Assembly: GCA_902651635.1 (NCBI GenBank)
Contig: CACRSC010000084.1
Span: forward strand, 636,292 to 700,291
DNA length: 64,000 nt
From: Mastigamoeba balamuthi
Taxonomy: Eukaryota > Evosea > Mastigamoebida > Mastigamoebidae
Direction: 5' to 3'
How positions within the stretch are numbered: position 1 is the stretch's first letter; every line of letters starts with the position of its first letter. This document shows positions 32,409 through 44,302 of the stretch, in pieces. Position numbers and translations under genes: made by a program. The notes beneath the pieces are model-generated. The model was not told where the DNA came from. It ran no database searches and saw only the letters and a list, made by a program, of their open reading frames with translations.

Positions 32409-34920
32409 TTACAGCGCGATGACAGCAGCGGAGGCAGCCACGGGGCTCGGGGACACTGCGGGGCTAGGCGGCGCCGAAGCCCCCGGCGTGCTGCTGCAGC
32501 TCGGAGACGGCAGCGAGGACCCGTCGTCGTCGTCGATGTCGGTCGCGGCGGCGGTGGCGGCGCCCGTGGCCGTCAGCAGGACCTCGTCGGCGCCGGGGCC
32601 GTGCTTGAGCTGGTCCGCGGTCACGCGGATGCGCACCTTGAGCGGGTCCTCCCAGTTGAAGTCCTTGCAGGCGATGCACTTCTTGAGCATCGCGACGGCC
32701 TGGTCCGTCTTGCCCTGGTAGAAGTACGACTCGCACAGCTCGTACAGGCAGTACGGCACGGACCACTTGTCGATGAGCGTGCTCTGCATCGCCACCACGT
32801 CGTTGAAACACCTGACCGCCTCCTCGTTGCTGTGCCCACGTGCCGCCGTCAGAGCGGAGTGTGTGCTGGCGCAAAGGGGGGCCGCTGCAGCTCCTCACCC
32901 GAGGTTTGTCTGGTACTTGAGCATGGCGCCCTTGAGGGTCAGGTAGCTGGCGCGGTGGTCGTTGGTCCAGTCGAGCATCGAGGGGTCGACCTTGCCGAGC
33001 GCGCTCTCCATCTTGGCCTTGAACCTCGTGAACAGCCCCCCGCCGCTGGCCCTCGTGTTGGCCGGCGACCCCGGGGGCGACGGCGACGGCGACGTGCACG
33101 CGGTGGGCATCGGCGAGCTGCTGGAGTGCGGCATCAGGAGCCTGGTCGACTGCGACGCGGGCGCGAGGACGCCGTCGGGGCTGAGGACCCCGCTGTTCCT
33201 CGCGGCCTCGTCGAGCAGGGCCAGGGCCTGCGGCATCACGCTGGCCATCTTGGCCAGGTCGCGACGTATGTACATCACCTCGAACGCCGCAAAGTGCCCG
33301 CCGTTGGAGACGTTGCGCTGCGCCACGGCGATCACATACGTGTCGACGTTGGAGTACTTCTTGGTGATCTCGGGAATCTGCGGGGGAGTGGGCGGGCAGC
33401 TCAGCGAACGCGTCTGCCCAGCACGGCAGGGGGTACCTTCTTCCAGATCTCCTGGGCGCGCTCAGGGCGCTTGAGCATCAGGTGGCACGCAGCGACCTGC
33501 AGGCCGCAGAGGCCGCGGACCTGGAACGAGGCGTCGTCCATTAGCGGGGCCATGACCTCGACGGCGCGCTGCCAGTCGAGCAGCATGAAGTGGATGGCGC
33601 CGAGCTCATAGAGGTACATGTTGGACTTGCGGCCGTGCATGTGCTCGATGGCCAGCTTGCAGAACGCCAGCCCGCCCTCGAGGTCCAGCATCTTGCGCCT
33701 GCAGTGCGACGCCAGCATCTGGAAGATGGTCCCATTGGGGTAGCGCTCCACCGCGCGCCGGATGATGGTGTCGGCCTCCGCCACGAACTTGCTGACGTCC
33801 GCCAGGCCCCTCGGCAGGATCAGGTTGTTGAACAGCAGTATCACCATCGCGTACGGCGCCCTGCGTGCCCGAGGGTCAGCCCGTGGCCGCAGGGAGGGGG
33901 CACAGGGGGGGGTGGGCGGGCTGCGTGCTTGAGGCGGGACAGCTCGGAGACCTCGCGGATGTACTTGAGGCCCAGGGCACGGTCGGCCTTGAAGCCGGCC
34001 AGCTCGGCGAAGCGCAGGTACTTGGAGGGCACGATCGAGAGCGCAAAGTAGAACATGCCCGCGCCAAAGCGCATCGCGTGCACCAGCTCCGGGTGGTACT
34101 TGTCCGTCTGCTTGAAGTGGTCCTGCGTCCACTCGAAGATCTTCCAGCTCTTGCGCATCAGCAGCGCGCCCTGTCCAAATGGTGTTGTTAGTTCGTTTTT
34201 CGCAGCCGAATTCCGTCGGGTTTTTCGAAGTGAAACTGAAAAGGGGAGGGGGATGGGATTGAAACTGGGTGCCTTGAGTTTGGAGCCGCGCGTCATCTTG
34301 AGGATCGCGGTCATCTGCAGGCAATGGCCCAGCGCCAGCCGCGCCTCGAGGAACTTGTTGACCACCAGGATCTTGTCGCCCGTGTCCAGGGTGACCCCCG
34401 GCGGCGCCTGCCCCTTCTCGTAGTACTGGCAGCAGACAGTCGCGCACGTCAGCAGTCTCCCCCTTTGTGCACTGACTGCAGCTGTCTTGCAGCAGGTGCC
34501 CTCGTAACCCGCAAACTCTTTTACACTTTTCCGTCCATTTCCGGTGGCTATCACGGCCGGTTTTCCCGTGTGCAGGTGCCCCGCCTCCGTTTCATATGCG
34601 GCGCAGGAGCGGGTCTCGCACCTTGACGTGCGATTCTGCGAGCGACTGCGCCGCGTCGCACCTGTCCAGCGCCTCCTTGGTGTCGTTGGCATCGGCCGTG
34701 ATGAACGACTGCAGGAACTTGAACTGAAATGCGGACCCACCCCGGTGAGCTCGGGTGGGCGGATCTCGTGGAAGCGGCGACGGACCTCGGCGTAATGCGT
34801 GGCGTAGGCGGGGCTGCTGTCCTTCTGGCTCGAGAGGATCGCCTCGGCCTCGTCGGTGCGGTTGTCCCAGATGGCCTCGACGCCGCGGATGACCTCGCTG
34901 AGGTCTAGCTTGTCCGCCAT
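32409..34920 (-). CDS. TTC39/IML2-family tetratricopeptide repeat protein
   Basis: Several minus-strand exons follow the TTC39/Iml2 family. The N-terminus has LDLSEVIRGVEAIWDNRTDEAE, cut here as a start at 34920, then AYATHYAEVR. Further exons carry LEARLALGHCLQMTAILK, SWKIFEWTQDHFKQTDKYHP, GAGMFYFALSIVPSKYLRF, RAVERYPNGTIFQMLASHC, CKLAIEHMHGRKSNMYLYEL, HFMLLDWQRAVEVMAPLMD, PERAQEIWKK and YCLYELCESYFYQGKTDQA. A Ser/Pro-rich insert (around 33050-33170) and an Asp/Ser/Ala-rich tail are local features. Family members bind membranes or lipid droplets and, in yeast, Iml2 supports clearance of protein inclusions with lipids; TTC39 proteins in animals relate to lipid handling. Five or more introns are required. 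The gene is cytosolic by sequence, with no signal peptide. Confidence 0.82.
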
Positions 34921-35112
34921 GGCTTTGGCTTCGACGGGTGGGTTTGGACCAAGCGGGGCCGATCCCGGGTGCTTATTTTGGTAGAGATTTTCCCGTCCGC
35001 GATACGTAACGCCATAATATCAACTCCAGAGACAAAATATCTGCCGAAGCGAGTAAAAAACCGTTTTGTTGCTTCATCTCCCCGCGTCTGTAAGAAACTC
35101 GACTGGTTCGCC

Positions 35113-38100
35113 ATGCCGGAGGCCATAAGCGCGTCCGTCAGAGGTGCGCGCCCGCCCGCGCGCTCGCCCCCTGCCCGGCGGATTTGGGCTGAAATCTCCG
35201 GGTCATCGCGCAGCTGCCGCGGACTCGCTGCTGAGCCGCACGCAGGAGGAGAGCAGGTTCATCGGCGTCGTGACAGCGCAGCGCGGCCGCAAGACCGAGC
35301 AGCGCCTCCTGGTGGTCTCCCAGTACCGCGTGTACACGCTCTCGTTCCCCAAAGTCAAGGCAGGCGCCCTCACCCCACTGGCCCCGCTGCCGCTGGCCCA
35401 GTCACGTGTCACGCTGCGTGACTGGCCCCCGCACAGCCTGCGCACAGCCCTTCCCCCCGCACTGACAGGGCCCCACAAACGCAGGTGCTGAGCAGCGACC
35501 ACATACTGGAGATCAAGGACCTCAAGTCGCACTCCCCCACAGACGTGAGCTCATGCCCGGGCGCCCCCCACCCGTGTGTGTGTGTGTGGCCTGTGTGGCC
35601 CCTGCGACTGGCGAGGGTGGTGGGGAGTAGGCATTGGGTGGCCCTCCCCTCCCCCACTGCACTTTTGCCAAGTGCTTTTTGGGCGTGAAAAACTGACCGC
35701 CCCCGGGGGCGCCAACGGCCCCCGCGTCGGGGACCAGATCGCCATCACGTGGAGGGGCAGGTCCGAGCCCATCGTGGGCGAGCTCTCGGGCGGCGGCGCC
35801 GACGACATGCTCTCGGCCATCTTCGGGGAGTTCTACAAAGCCTTCCCGGCCGTATCCAGGGTGCACCTTTGCTGCAGCTTCCCAATTCCGTTTCTGCCCG
35901 AATTCATTTCAATCCGCTTCGCTGCGGCGTCCCTCCCCGGAGCCTCTGCCTAACGCGCTGCCCCTGCACAGCCCCCGTTTGCGCTCGACGTCAAGCCCGA
36001 CTCGCGCGTGCCCGAGGCGCCCGAGCGGGAGGCGCCCTGCGGGGGCTTTGTGGCCGCGTACCTGACGTACTGCAACCTGCTGGGCGTGCCCGCCCGCGAG
36101 GACATCTGCTGGGACATGGACAACCTCTTTGTCGGCCAGAAGCTGCAGCGCCTCAACGTCTGCGAGCTCGAGGCGCCGTCGCCCAGCGACATACGCGCCA
36201 TCTTCCACGCGCTGCGCTACAACGCCTACTTCACGTCGCTCGAGATGAGCGGCTTTCCGCTGGGCAAGGACAAGTCGCAGCTCGAGGCCCTCGTTGACCT
36301 CCTCAAGGTCTGCTCGCCCCGCTTTTAGCCCCCGTCTCTCTCGCGTTTTTCTGCCGATTTTCCATGCACTTGCTCGGTTTTCCTACTTTTGTTCCACGCG
36401 TTTGATAACCGCTGAAACGCCACCGAAAACGTCGGAGAACCGTTCGTTGCCGCGGGAGGGGGAACTGACGGCGAGCCGGTGGCCTTGGGCAGAGCAACAC
36501 GCGGCTGGAGAGCCTGGACATATCGGGGACGGGGGCCAAGCCCGACTTCTTCCTGGCCATGTCGGGGGCGCTGGCGGGCAACAAGGGCATCCCGCTGATG
36601 ACGATCAACATCGCCGACAACGCCGTCGAGGCCAGCGGCGCGGCGGCCATCGCCAAGTACGTCGAGGGCACGGCCCACGGGCTCGTGTCGCTGAACATGG
36701 CCAACTGCCAGCTGGACAAGAAGGCCGTCAGCGTCATCAGCGCGGCGCTGCGCAAGAACCCCAAGATCGCCACGTCGCTGACGTACCTCAACCTGTCGCA
36801 CAACAAGCTCGAGGCCGACGGCAGCGCGACGCTGGCCGCGTTCCTCTCGGCGCCCAACGCGCTCAACTCGCTGCTGCTGCGGCAGTCGCAGTGCAACCTC
36901 GAGACCATCGCCGCGGCGCTCGTCCGCGGGTGCGGTTCGCTGCGGCACCTCGACCTCAGCGGCAGCAGGCTGCTGCCCAAGTTCATCCCGCCGCTGCTGA
37001 CGTGGATCAAGAGCTCGTCGGCGCTGCGCGTGCTCAACGTGACGCTGACGGGCATCGCGCCCGAGTGCCTCCGCGATGTCATCGTCGCCGTCGGCCAGAA
37101 CACGCTGCTCGAGGACGTCGTGCTCAAGGCCAAGGGCAACGCCATCGGCGAGAAGGGCGCCCCCATGATCTCCTCGGCCTTCGAGCAGATGAAGAACATC
37201 AAGCACCTCGACATCGTACTCGGCCCTCCGCTCTTTGCTCCCCCATTCCGATTCTCCACGGATTCCGCGGCATGCGTCGCACGCGGTGCTGTCGTCCATA
37301 CAGCACCTGCACTTGCTGTTGCGCTTTGTTCTTCCGGAGCCCGCTAGCTGCAGCTTTCGCCCAACACACCTCTTTGGGGGAAAGGGAGGTCGGTTCTGCA
37401 TCGGACTGCTGACGGGTTTCGCATGGCGGAGGGCAGTCGGACAACGAGCTGGGTGACGAGGGAGTGGCGGTCGTGGCGTACGCGCTGTGCGCCAACGAGA
37501 CGCTGAAGAACCTGCAGATCTCGGGGAACATCAAGCAGCTCAAGAAGCCCGGGCGGGCGTTTGAGGCGCTGACGGAGCTGATCGAGAGCGACTGCCCGCT
37601 CGAGGCGCTGGCGGTGGCGGGCACCAAGGCGGCGCAGCCGCGGCTGGACGAGCTGCTGAGCTTCATCTACAACGTGGGCGTCAACGACAGCCTGCTCGAG
37701 CTCGACGTGAGCGGCAACGCGATGGGGTACAAGGGCGGCATCGCGCTGGCCAAGGCGCTGCAGACCAACAAGACGCTGGCGACGCTCGTCTGGGACGAGA
37801 ACGGCACCAACGAGCTGGGCTTCGAGGCCTTCCTCGTCGGCCTGCGCCGCAACCGCACCCTCAAGTCGATGCCCCTCCCCATCGTCGACATCTCCAACGT
37901 AGGCGCAACGCCCCGCTCCCCCGCGCCGGCCTCCTCTGACGCCGCTTGCACGCCGCAACCTTCCCCTCCCGCCAGGCGCTGGCGTCGACGCAGGGGGCGG
38001 CGCACAGCAAGGTGCTGAAGATGGCGGTGGACATGGAGGAGTGCATGTCGCGCAACCAGGGCCCCGCGTCCAAGTTCGACTCGTCCAAGACGGGCATCAC

Positions 38101-39850
38101 CCTCGACGCCCTGCTCTTTGTCCGTTGAGCCTCCGCGAAGCTCACCCAGCTCTTGCCGCCCTTTCTGACACCGCGGTCTCGTGCGCGCACAGACGAGCGG
38201 GCAGCAGGCGATGGTGGACGCGCTGCTGCAGAAGATCAAGCGGACCGACACGCAGAACATCAGCGAGCGCGCGGACAACAGGCTCGTCACGACCGACGCG
38301 CAGAACGCCGAGAAGATCGTCGCGCAGTTCCACCAGGTCAAGGAGGAGGTCGAGGCCGCCCTCGAGCTCGAGCTCAAGAAGAAGCTCCTCGCCTTCGCCA
38401 ACGAGGCCTCCACTGTCCGTTCTCGCTTCTCTTCTCGGTTCTTCGGCGGGTTTCCCCCTGTGCTGACGGCTTTCGACAGCTGGTCATGGAGATGAAGGCG
38501 CGCCTGAGGAACCAGGTGATGGAGCGCATGGGCAAGGAGTTCAAGAGCCTGCAGGGCGACTCTGTGCGCGCTCTGGGCACGGCCATCGACTTTGGGACCA
38601 AGACGTTTGACCAGGGCATCCTCGAGTCCATCCTCGTCAACGTAACACCCTCCCTGCCCTCCACCCTCCCTCGGGAGTCTCACACGACTCGGGCCAAGGC
38701 TGCGGGGGCGGAGATCATGAACAAGGCCAACGAGTGCTTCAACTCGGCGATCGAGATGTCGGGCGACTACGTCTACGAGAAGATCTCTGACTCGCTGTCG
38801 AGCGTCCTCGAGGAGATCACGAGCGCCGCGCCGCAGTCGGAGGAGTCGGAGAGCGTCGTCATCGACGAGGGCAGCGACGTGCCCTCGCCGCGCCGCATGT
38901 CGGTGGCCTCGTCGCCCGAGCCCACGTCGCCGCCCAAGCCCCGCGAGGAGCCCCCGCACCCGCTGCCCCCCAAGCCCGAGGCCCAGCCCGCGGTCCCCCT
39001 CCCCTCGCGGCCCGAGTCGATGCCAGCGGCCGCCAAGCCCAGGCCCGAGCTGCCGCCCAAGCCCTGCTTCAGGCCCCCGACGACGGACCAGCGCCTGAGC
39101 GCGCGTGTAGAGCCCTCGCGGTCGCCGACGGGCGAGCGCGAGCCGCACAAGCCGACGACGGCGCCGCCCGAGCCCCCCAAGCGCGAGTCGGTCAAGATCG
39201 CCCCGTTCAGCCCCGCCGAGAAGCCCGCGCTCGCCCCGGTGCCCGTGCAGCAGCAGCAGCACGCTGTGGAGCACGCGCCGGCGGCGGCGCCCGTCGTGAC
39301 CGCGGCGCCGGTGGTCACTGTGACCGCCGTCGACTTTGGCAGCGCGCACGCGGCCCCGTCGGCGCCGGCCGCAGGCGTGAAGCGCCCGGCGCTGAAGACG
39401 CCCGGCAACCGCGCGTCTGTGCGCAACCCGGGGCTCGCGGCGGCCATCTCGCGCAGCCTGGCGATGGGCGGGGGCATGCCGCCGATGATGGGCGGCGGGG
39501 CGGGCGCGTCGGGGGCGGACGGGGGCTCCGGGGCCATGGGGGCGCCGATGCCCAGGATGCCGGCCAAGGCGCCGCCGCCGAGGCGGAAGGTGGAGCCCAA
39601 GAAGGCCGACAAGGACAGCGTGCTGGCCAAGGCCAACACGCAGGAGGTCAACGGGCCCGTGCTGGAGCACATCAACAAGGACAGAGTCAAGTGCGTGGGG
39701 GCGCTTGCTCGCAGGGGTGCGCTGGAAGCTAACACGGGCGCGCGGTTGTGCGGTGCTCGCAGGGGCCCGGCGAAGAAGAAGGGCAAGGGCAGGCGCCCGC
39801 CGACGCGCAAGGCGAGGCCCGTGGCCAGGACGGAGCCGACCCCGATGTGA
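35113..39850 (+). CDS. CARMIL: CARMIL, capping-protein-interacting leucine-rich repeat protein
   Basis: About 13 exons give a ~1000-residue CARMIL. The start ATGCCGGAGGCC leads into a PH-like domain (RTQEESRFIGVV, QRLLVVSQYRVYTLSFPKV, HILEIKDLKSHSP). An LRR horseshoe follows (LESLDISGTGAKPDFF, LVSLNMANCQLD, LTYLNLSHNKLEADG, LRHLDLSGSRLLPKF, LLELDVSGNAMG). Next is a helical dimerisation region (AMVDALLQKIKRTDTQN to LSSVLEEITS), then a long Pro-rich segment with PPKP-type SH3 ligands. Near the C-terminus is a capping-protein-interaction motif (LEHINKDRVK, then GPAKKKGKGRRPPTRKARP). CARMILs inhibit and relocate actin capping protein at the leading edge and bind class I myosins in amoebae. The last intron splits the CPI motif. 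Several donors depart from GTRAG. Confidence 0.9.
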
Positions 39851-40334
39851 TCGCCACAGCCGCAGTAGTGGCCCGCTGTCCGATTGCAGAATCAATCGCA
39901 GAACAGAACAGAACAGAACAGTGTGTTTGCTTTCATTCTGGCTGGGGGAACTGCAGCTAAGGACACACACGACGAGGGAGCATCTGTGTGGGTTTAGGGT
40001 ACTACCGTCGACGAGAGCCCCGAACGTCCGGAGCTCCTCGTTCGAGTGCGAGCGCAGGGCGAGCGTCCTGAAGAACCCGATCAACCTTTCCTGCAGTTCG
40101 CATTGTGATCCGGAAGGGCACAACGACACCAACCCCAACGCCGCGCTGCCGCCCGCGCCACGCAGATGCTGCTGCTAACTCGCGTCAAAACTCCGTCCCT
40201 CCACGGCGGCTTCCCGCGACAACACTGTCACCGAGTCGCCATCTTCCACCGTCCTCAGGCGGACCTCGCGTCACTACACAGAGGTTCAGAAGCACGAAAC
40301 GCCGTGACCCTGATCCATATTTAATGCCCGCGTT
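39851..40334. other. Intergenic, no gene seen
   Basis: Holds the 3' flank of CARMIL, including a short AACAG tandem near 39899-39921. No coding frame is convincing. The conserved coiled-coil promoter block begins at about 40335. Confidence 0.45.
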
Positions 40335-40529
40335 TTGCCCCAACCAATTGAAAAGTCTACCTCCAGGACCAAATGCGAATCTGAACGTCAGAGTGCGTTT
40401 TGAATTTGAAATACGTGTGTGCCACGTCATCCCGCGCCAAAGAAAACCGCGGGTTTGGCGGGTTGGTTGGCTTTTTATAACCAATCACACCCCGCAGAGT
40501 CTCTCGCCCTCAACCCTCAGCCGCCCACC
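40335..40529 (+). promoter_or_regulatory. Conserved promoter block of coiled-coil gene copy 2
   Basis: The block carries the same elements as copy 1, in the same order and spacing: CCCCAACCAATTG, TTTGAATTTGAAATACGTG, CACGTCATCCCGCGCCAAA (E2F-like on the minus strand), GGTTTGGCGGG, the TATA box TTTTTATAACC at about 40473-40483, CCAATCACACC and the leader GCAGAGTCTCTCGCCC before the ATG. Confidence 0.7.
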
Positions 40530-42134
40530 ATGTGCCCCCAACCCGTTTTCATCGCCGCCCCCTCGTGCCTGCCCGCCGGCACCAAGCTCCTCGTCCCCAG
40601 CATCGCGTTCGCCGCCGCCCCGAAGAAGACCAACCGCAAGCCCCTCCTCAGCATCGCCAACCTGCTCGCCGACCTCCGCGCCAAGCCCCTCGCGTCCGCC
40701 CATAGCCTCTCCCGCGTCTCCGCGACCCAGGGCACCGCCAGCGACCCGGTTCCCCCTCGCACATCCCCGAAGCTGCCCGTCGCCAGCGCCAACAGCTCCG
40801 CGATGTCTTCCTTCGTCTCGGAGCCCCGTATCGCCTCCACCACCGCCCGCGGCAGCCACCCGCAGACCCCCGTCCCCGACATGCACTCCTCGCCATCTCT
40901 CGCTTCGCCTGCAAAGTCCCCCGCCGACTCCGCCGACCCCGCCAAGCCGTCGCCCAGCGTCCAGGTCACCCAGTGCCGCCCAGAGGGCAACGCCGAGGCC
41001 ACAACGTCGCCCCGCCAGCACCACAAGGCCCTCGACATGATCGCCCAGCTCGAAGCGATGCTCGACGAGAAGTGGGCAGCCAGGGATGCTGCCCAAAAAG
41101 AGTCCGAGGACCGCATCACGCGCCTCGAGGTGGCCCTGGCCGCCGAGACCCAGAAGCGCATCAAGGCCGAGGCCGACTCGATCCGCAACAGGCAGATCGC
41201 CGACCATCTCCGCATCGAGCTCGACAGCGCCAACAGCAGGATTGACGCCCTCACCGAGCTCGTCGCCAACGACAGCCTCAAGATCAGCGAGCTCGACAGC
41301 GCCCTCAAGGACGCCGAGGCCCTGGCGTCGTTCAACGCCATGACGCACGCCACGACCGCCGATCTGCTGGACAAGGCCCTGGCCCAGAGGGCCAACGACA
41401 AGGCGACCCTCGAGGCCCAGATCAAGGGCCTGGAGACCGAGTTGATCAAGGCCAGCAACGAGGTGGCCACGCTGGCCGACCAGGTGGCCAATGGCGACCT
41501 GCAGGTTCACCATCTGGCCGACAAGATACGCGACCTCGAGGACATGGTGGCGTACCAGAGGACCACCATCCAGGTCGCAGCAGAGATCGCAGAGGAGGTC
41601 GAGGCCCAGAGGGCCAACGACAAGGAGCTGTACAAGAAGAAGATGAGCATGCTCGAGCATGAGCTTGCCGACATCAACCGCCCAACGATCAAGAACGAGA
41701 ACCGCTCTGAGACGGACCCGGTTAATGAGCTGCTTCAGGCGGACCCTGCCATCATGAGGATTGTGCCTCAGGGCAGGGGCAGCACCACCGAGCAGCAGAA
41801 GACGCAGGAGATGGCCCGCCTCCTGCTGTATGACCCCGCCATCATGGCAGTGGGAAACCCATTCGATCCGCCAAACACCACACCAGTCGCACAGCACGCC
41901 ACACACCATTACACACGCCACGCCAGTGGTATCCTCCTGGATGGCCCTGCCATCCTCCGTATTGTGCCCCTGCACAAGACCTACAGCAGCACAGAGCTGG
42001 CCAAGAAGACAGCTCATCTGCTGCAGGACTCGGCCATTCTTGCAGTTGGTGACGTATTCCCGCAATTCGCACAACACACCAACAACATGTACACCACACA
42101 CCACACACCAGTTGCTCACCATTCCACGCACTAG
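40530..42134 (+). CDS. Coiled-coil protein with C-terminal DPAI repeats, copy 2
   Basis: An intact single exon of 534 residues, about 90% similar to copy 1 through the coiled-coil region. The Ser/Pro head is more divergent around residues 55-110. After the first repeat pair (ADPAIMRIVPQGRGSTTEQQ and LLLYDPAIMAVGNPF) it has an additional degenerate repeat absent from copy 1: DGPAILRIVPLHKTYSSTEL followed by LLQDSAILAVGDVFPQF. It ends in a His/Thr-rich tail (NNMYTTHHTPVAHHSTH). The family differs mainly in repeat number and tail. Function is unknown; the coiled coil implies oligomerisation. Confidence 0.8.
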   Translation: MCPQPVFIAAPSCLPAGTKLLVPSIAFAAAPKKTNRKPLLSIANLLADLRAKPLASAHSLSRVSATQGTASDPVPPRTSPKLPVASANSSAMSSFVSEPRIASTTARGSHPQTPVPDMHSSPSLASPAKSPADSADPAKPSPSVQVTQCRPEGNAEATTSPRQHHKALDMIAQLEAMLDEKWAARDAAQKESEDRITRLEVALAAETQKRIKAEADSIRNRQIADHLRIELDSANSRIDALTELVANDSLKISELDSALKDAEALASFNAMTHATTADLLDKALAQRANDKATLEAQIKGLETELIKASNEVATLADQVANGDLQVHHLADKIRDLEDMVAYQRTTIQVAAEIAEEVEAQRANDKELYKKKMSMLEHELADINRPTIKNENRSETDPVNELLQADPAIMRIVPQGRGSTTEQQKTQEMARLLLYDPAIMAVGNPFDPPNTTPVAQHATHHYTRHASGILLDGPAILRIVPLHKTYSSTELAKKTAHLLQDSAILAVGDVFPQFAQHTNNMYTTHHTPVAHHSTH

Positions 42135-43037
42135 CCACATCACCCAGTTGATAATACATCAACGCACCACGCATGGCACCACCGTGACTGCTTTTCAGCG
42201 TTTTTTTTCCGGGTCCGAGAACTGACGACCTCCTACCTGCTGCGCCCTCGTCCGCGGCGGTGGCATGAGCACGGCTCCAGCTTGCGGCTTCATGTTCGCG
42301 TAGCGGTCCTCCGTCGACCGTCTGTCGCGACGATTGTCATCCTTCTCCCCTCCGCGGCCACAGCTTTCACCCGCCACGCGGGCCTCCGCTCAGCGAGGGC
42401 ATCCAAGGGGCGTCGCCCTGGGGTGCGTGGCACCGCGATACCGCGCTCTCGGCGAGAACTACGTGGTGGCACCGGTGGGAGAGCAGAGCCCGGAATCAGG
42501 GTTCCTGCAGGAACAGCCGCGGAGCCGAAGCTGAACACTCCGAACATAACGTGCCAGTCACCATTGCCAAGTCATCTTTTCCACACCCCCATCGGGCACC
42601 AGAAAATACTCACTGCAGTGCATTCACCACGAGGGCTGAGGCACGGGAGGCTGGGTTGTGTGAACAGAGGGGGAAAACGGGAACAAATGGCGTAGTCGTG
42701 CACGGACTGTGGGCAGAGCAGAGCAGTGCAGTTGTTGCGGGCAGAAAACTGCCGAGTACACGGAGAGCGCGAGGGACGGGTGCGCTGGGTAGCAGTGCAC
42801 GCGCAGTATATGCAAAGATGTCCGGGGAGGAGTGGCACATTGGTTCAAGCAGCAAGAGAGCCGGCCCATGCAGGGGGTCAAATTGCTGCTCTCTTTCTCT
42901 CTCTGTTGTTGCTCTAAATAGCGGGCCCCTGCGGGTGCCACCCAATCATCGACGTTGCAAACTCCCCGCGGTCCACCAGCAAGTGCGGGGGCACAAACCC
43001 CATCCCGCTCTGCTCACGCCACCGCCGGCAAAACCCG
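42135..43037. other. Intergenic, no supported gene
   Basis: About 900 bases between coiled-coil copy 2 and the hypothetical minus-strand gene. Open frames exist on both strands but none shows domain content or a sensible composition. The stretch could contain downstream exons of the hypothetical gene at 43038-43761. CTCTCTTT-type low complexity lies around 42890-42910. Confidence 0.4.
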
Positions 43038-43761
43038 TCAGCCTCCGTGTGCCACAAAAACCAACCGCAAAAAACGAGAAAAACAAAAACAAACGAGCCC
43101 CCAAACCCGCACCCACCCGCCCGCGCCACAATCAGAATTCGCAACGAATTCCACAAAAAAGGAAGCGGACAGAGAGGTGGGGGAGAGAGGAAGAGGAGAG
43201 AGAGAGAGAGGAGAGAGCACCTCCTTGCGGCCACCGATGACCTCGTCCGAGGAGGCGCTGGGGGGCCTCCTGGGCAGCGGCGATCGGCCGCCGTGCCTGC
43301 CGCCGCTGCCTGCGCTGCCTCCGCTGGCAGCCGCCCCGTCGTCGTCGCTGTCCGGCGGGTCCATCTGGAACATCTCGTCGTCGCGCTCGCTGCCCGGGCT
43401 GGGGCTGGGCCTGGCGCCCCCCCTGCCGCGTGCCGCGGGGCTCAGGGGCACCGGGGCAGCGGCCGAGGCTGCGGGGGGCGGCAGCAGCGCCGTGGGGGCC
43501 GCGAGCGCCGACGACGCGGGCGACGCGTTGGGCCCCGCGCGGCGCGTCAGCCTCACGGGGCCCGTCCGCGGCACGCCCGGGATGTCGGGCGCCGGCAGGG
43601 CGACGGCTGCGGGCGGCGGGCCCTGCGCAGCGCCGCCCGGGGGCTCCGGGGCGGGGGCGGGGGAGGCGTCGAGGAGGTTGAGCGAGTTGAGGTACTTGCG
43701 CTTGATGCTCTCGTACGACGACGCGTGGCTCGGCGCCGTCGTCGGGGGGGCGCCGCTCGAC
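43038..43761 (-). CDS. Hypothetical Ser/Pro/Ala-rich protein
   Basis: An open minus-strand frame starting MSSGAPPTTAPSHASSYES (ATG at 43761; a further in-frame Met lies at 43886). The only part that looks constrained is SYESIKRKYLNSLNLLDASP near the N-terminus, followed by PGVPRTGPVRLTRR and later DDEMFQMDPPDSDDDG. The rest is Pro/Ala/Ser-rich. The 3' boundary is doubtful: a likely donor (GTGCTCTCTCC) at about 43228 and the pyrimidine-rich run after it suggest that coding ends or splices there rather than running on to 43038. No family is recognised. Confidence 0.4.
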
Positions 43762-44090
43762 ATGGCCTTGCTGCTGCTGCTGCTGCTGCTGCTGCCGGCG
43801 GTGGTGGCTGTGGGCCTCGCTGGAGGTGCTCCTACCGTTTTGGGGTCGCCCGAATAAACGAGGCGTGTCGCCGGGGGTGGGTGCAATATCTAGATTCTGG
43901 TATCTGGTACGAGGTCTGATTCTCTGCCGTTAATCGCCCGTTACGCGAAACCGAGGGTGCGAGGGCCTGCTGCCGTCCGGACGTCCCTCTGGCCGCCACG
44001 ACGAGGAAGTCCAGCGCCTCCTCACGCCCAGCATGGCGAGTGGCAGCAGCGCAGCCCTCGGGGCGCTGCTCACTGAGGGTACCGCTCAAA

Positions 44091-44269
44091 CGGCTCTGCG
44101 CTCATTTGATTGTGCTGCAATGCGACTGTGCCACTGCCTCGCCAGCCTCCTGCTGGAGCGGGTCGACGCGGGCCGCGGCCAGGGCGGCGAGAACGAGGAG
44201 GCCCTGCGCCTGCTCCAGCACAGCGCCGCGAGTGGCAACAGCGCTGCCAGTTCGCAATGCATGAGGTGA
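44091..44269 (+). pseudogene. Truncated, internally deleted copy of the Sel1-repeat gene
   Basis: Bases 44093-44140 match the intron/exon border region at 20050-20100 (minus). From 44140 the match jumps to 19760-19882 (minus), encoding NLASLLLERVDAGRG-type sequence and ALRLLQHSAASGNSA. About 170 bases in between are missing. The joint falls at a shared CCTC present at both ends of the deletion. No start, full repeat set or downstream exon remains, so it is a relic. It lies 3' to coiled-coil copy 3 in the same convergent arrangement that the intact gene has with copy 1. Confidence 0.75.
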
Positions 44270-44302
44270 AGGCGTTTATTTACATGTGCGAGTGTTGTGG
44301 TG

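Noticed and set aside
37667-40138. 823-codon open frame on minus across CARMIL
   Set aside because: It is antisense to several CARMIL exons and introns, with no domain and an Arg/Leu/His-rich composition.
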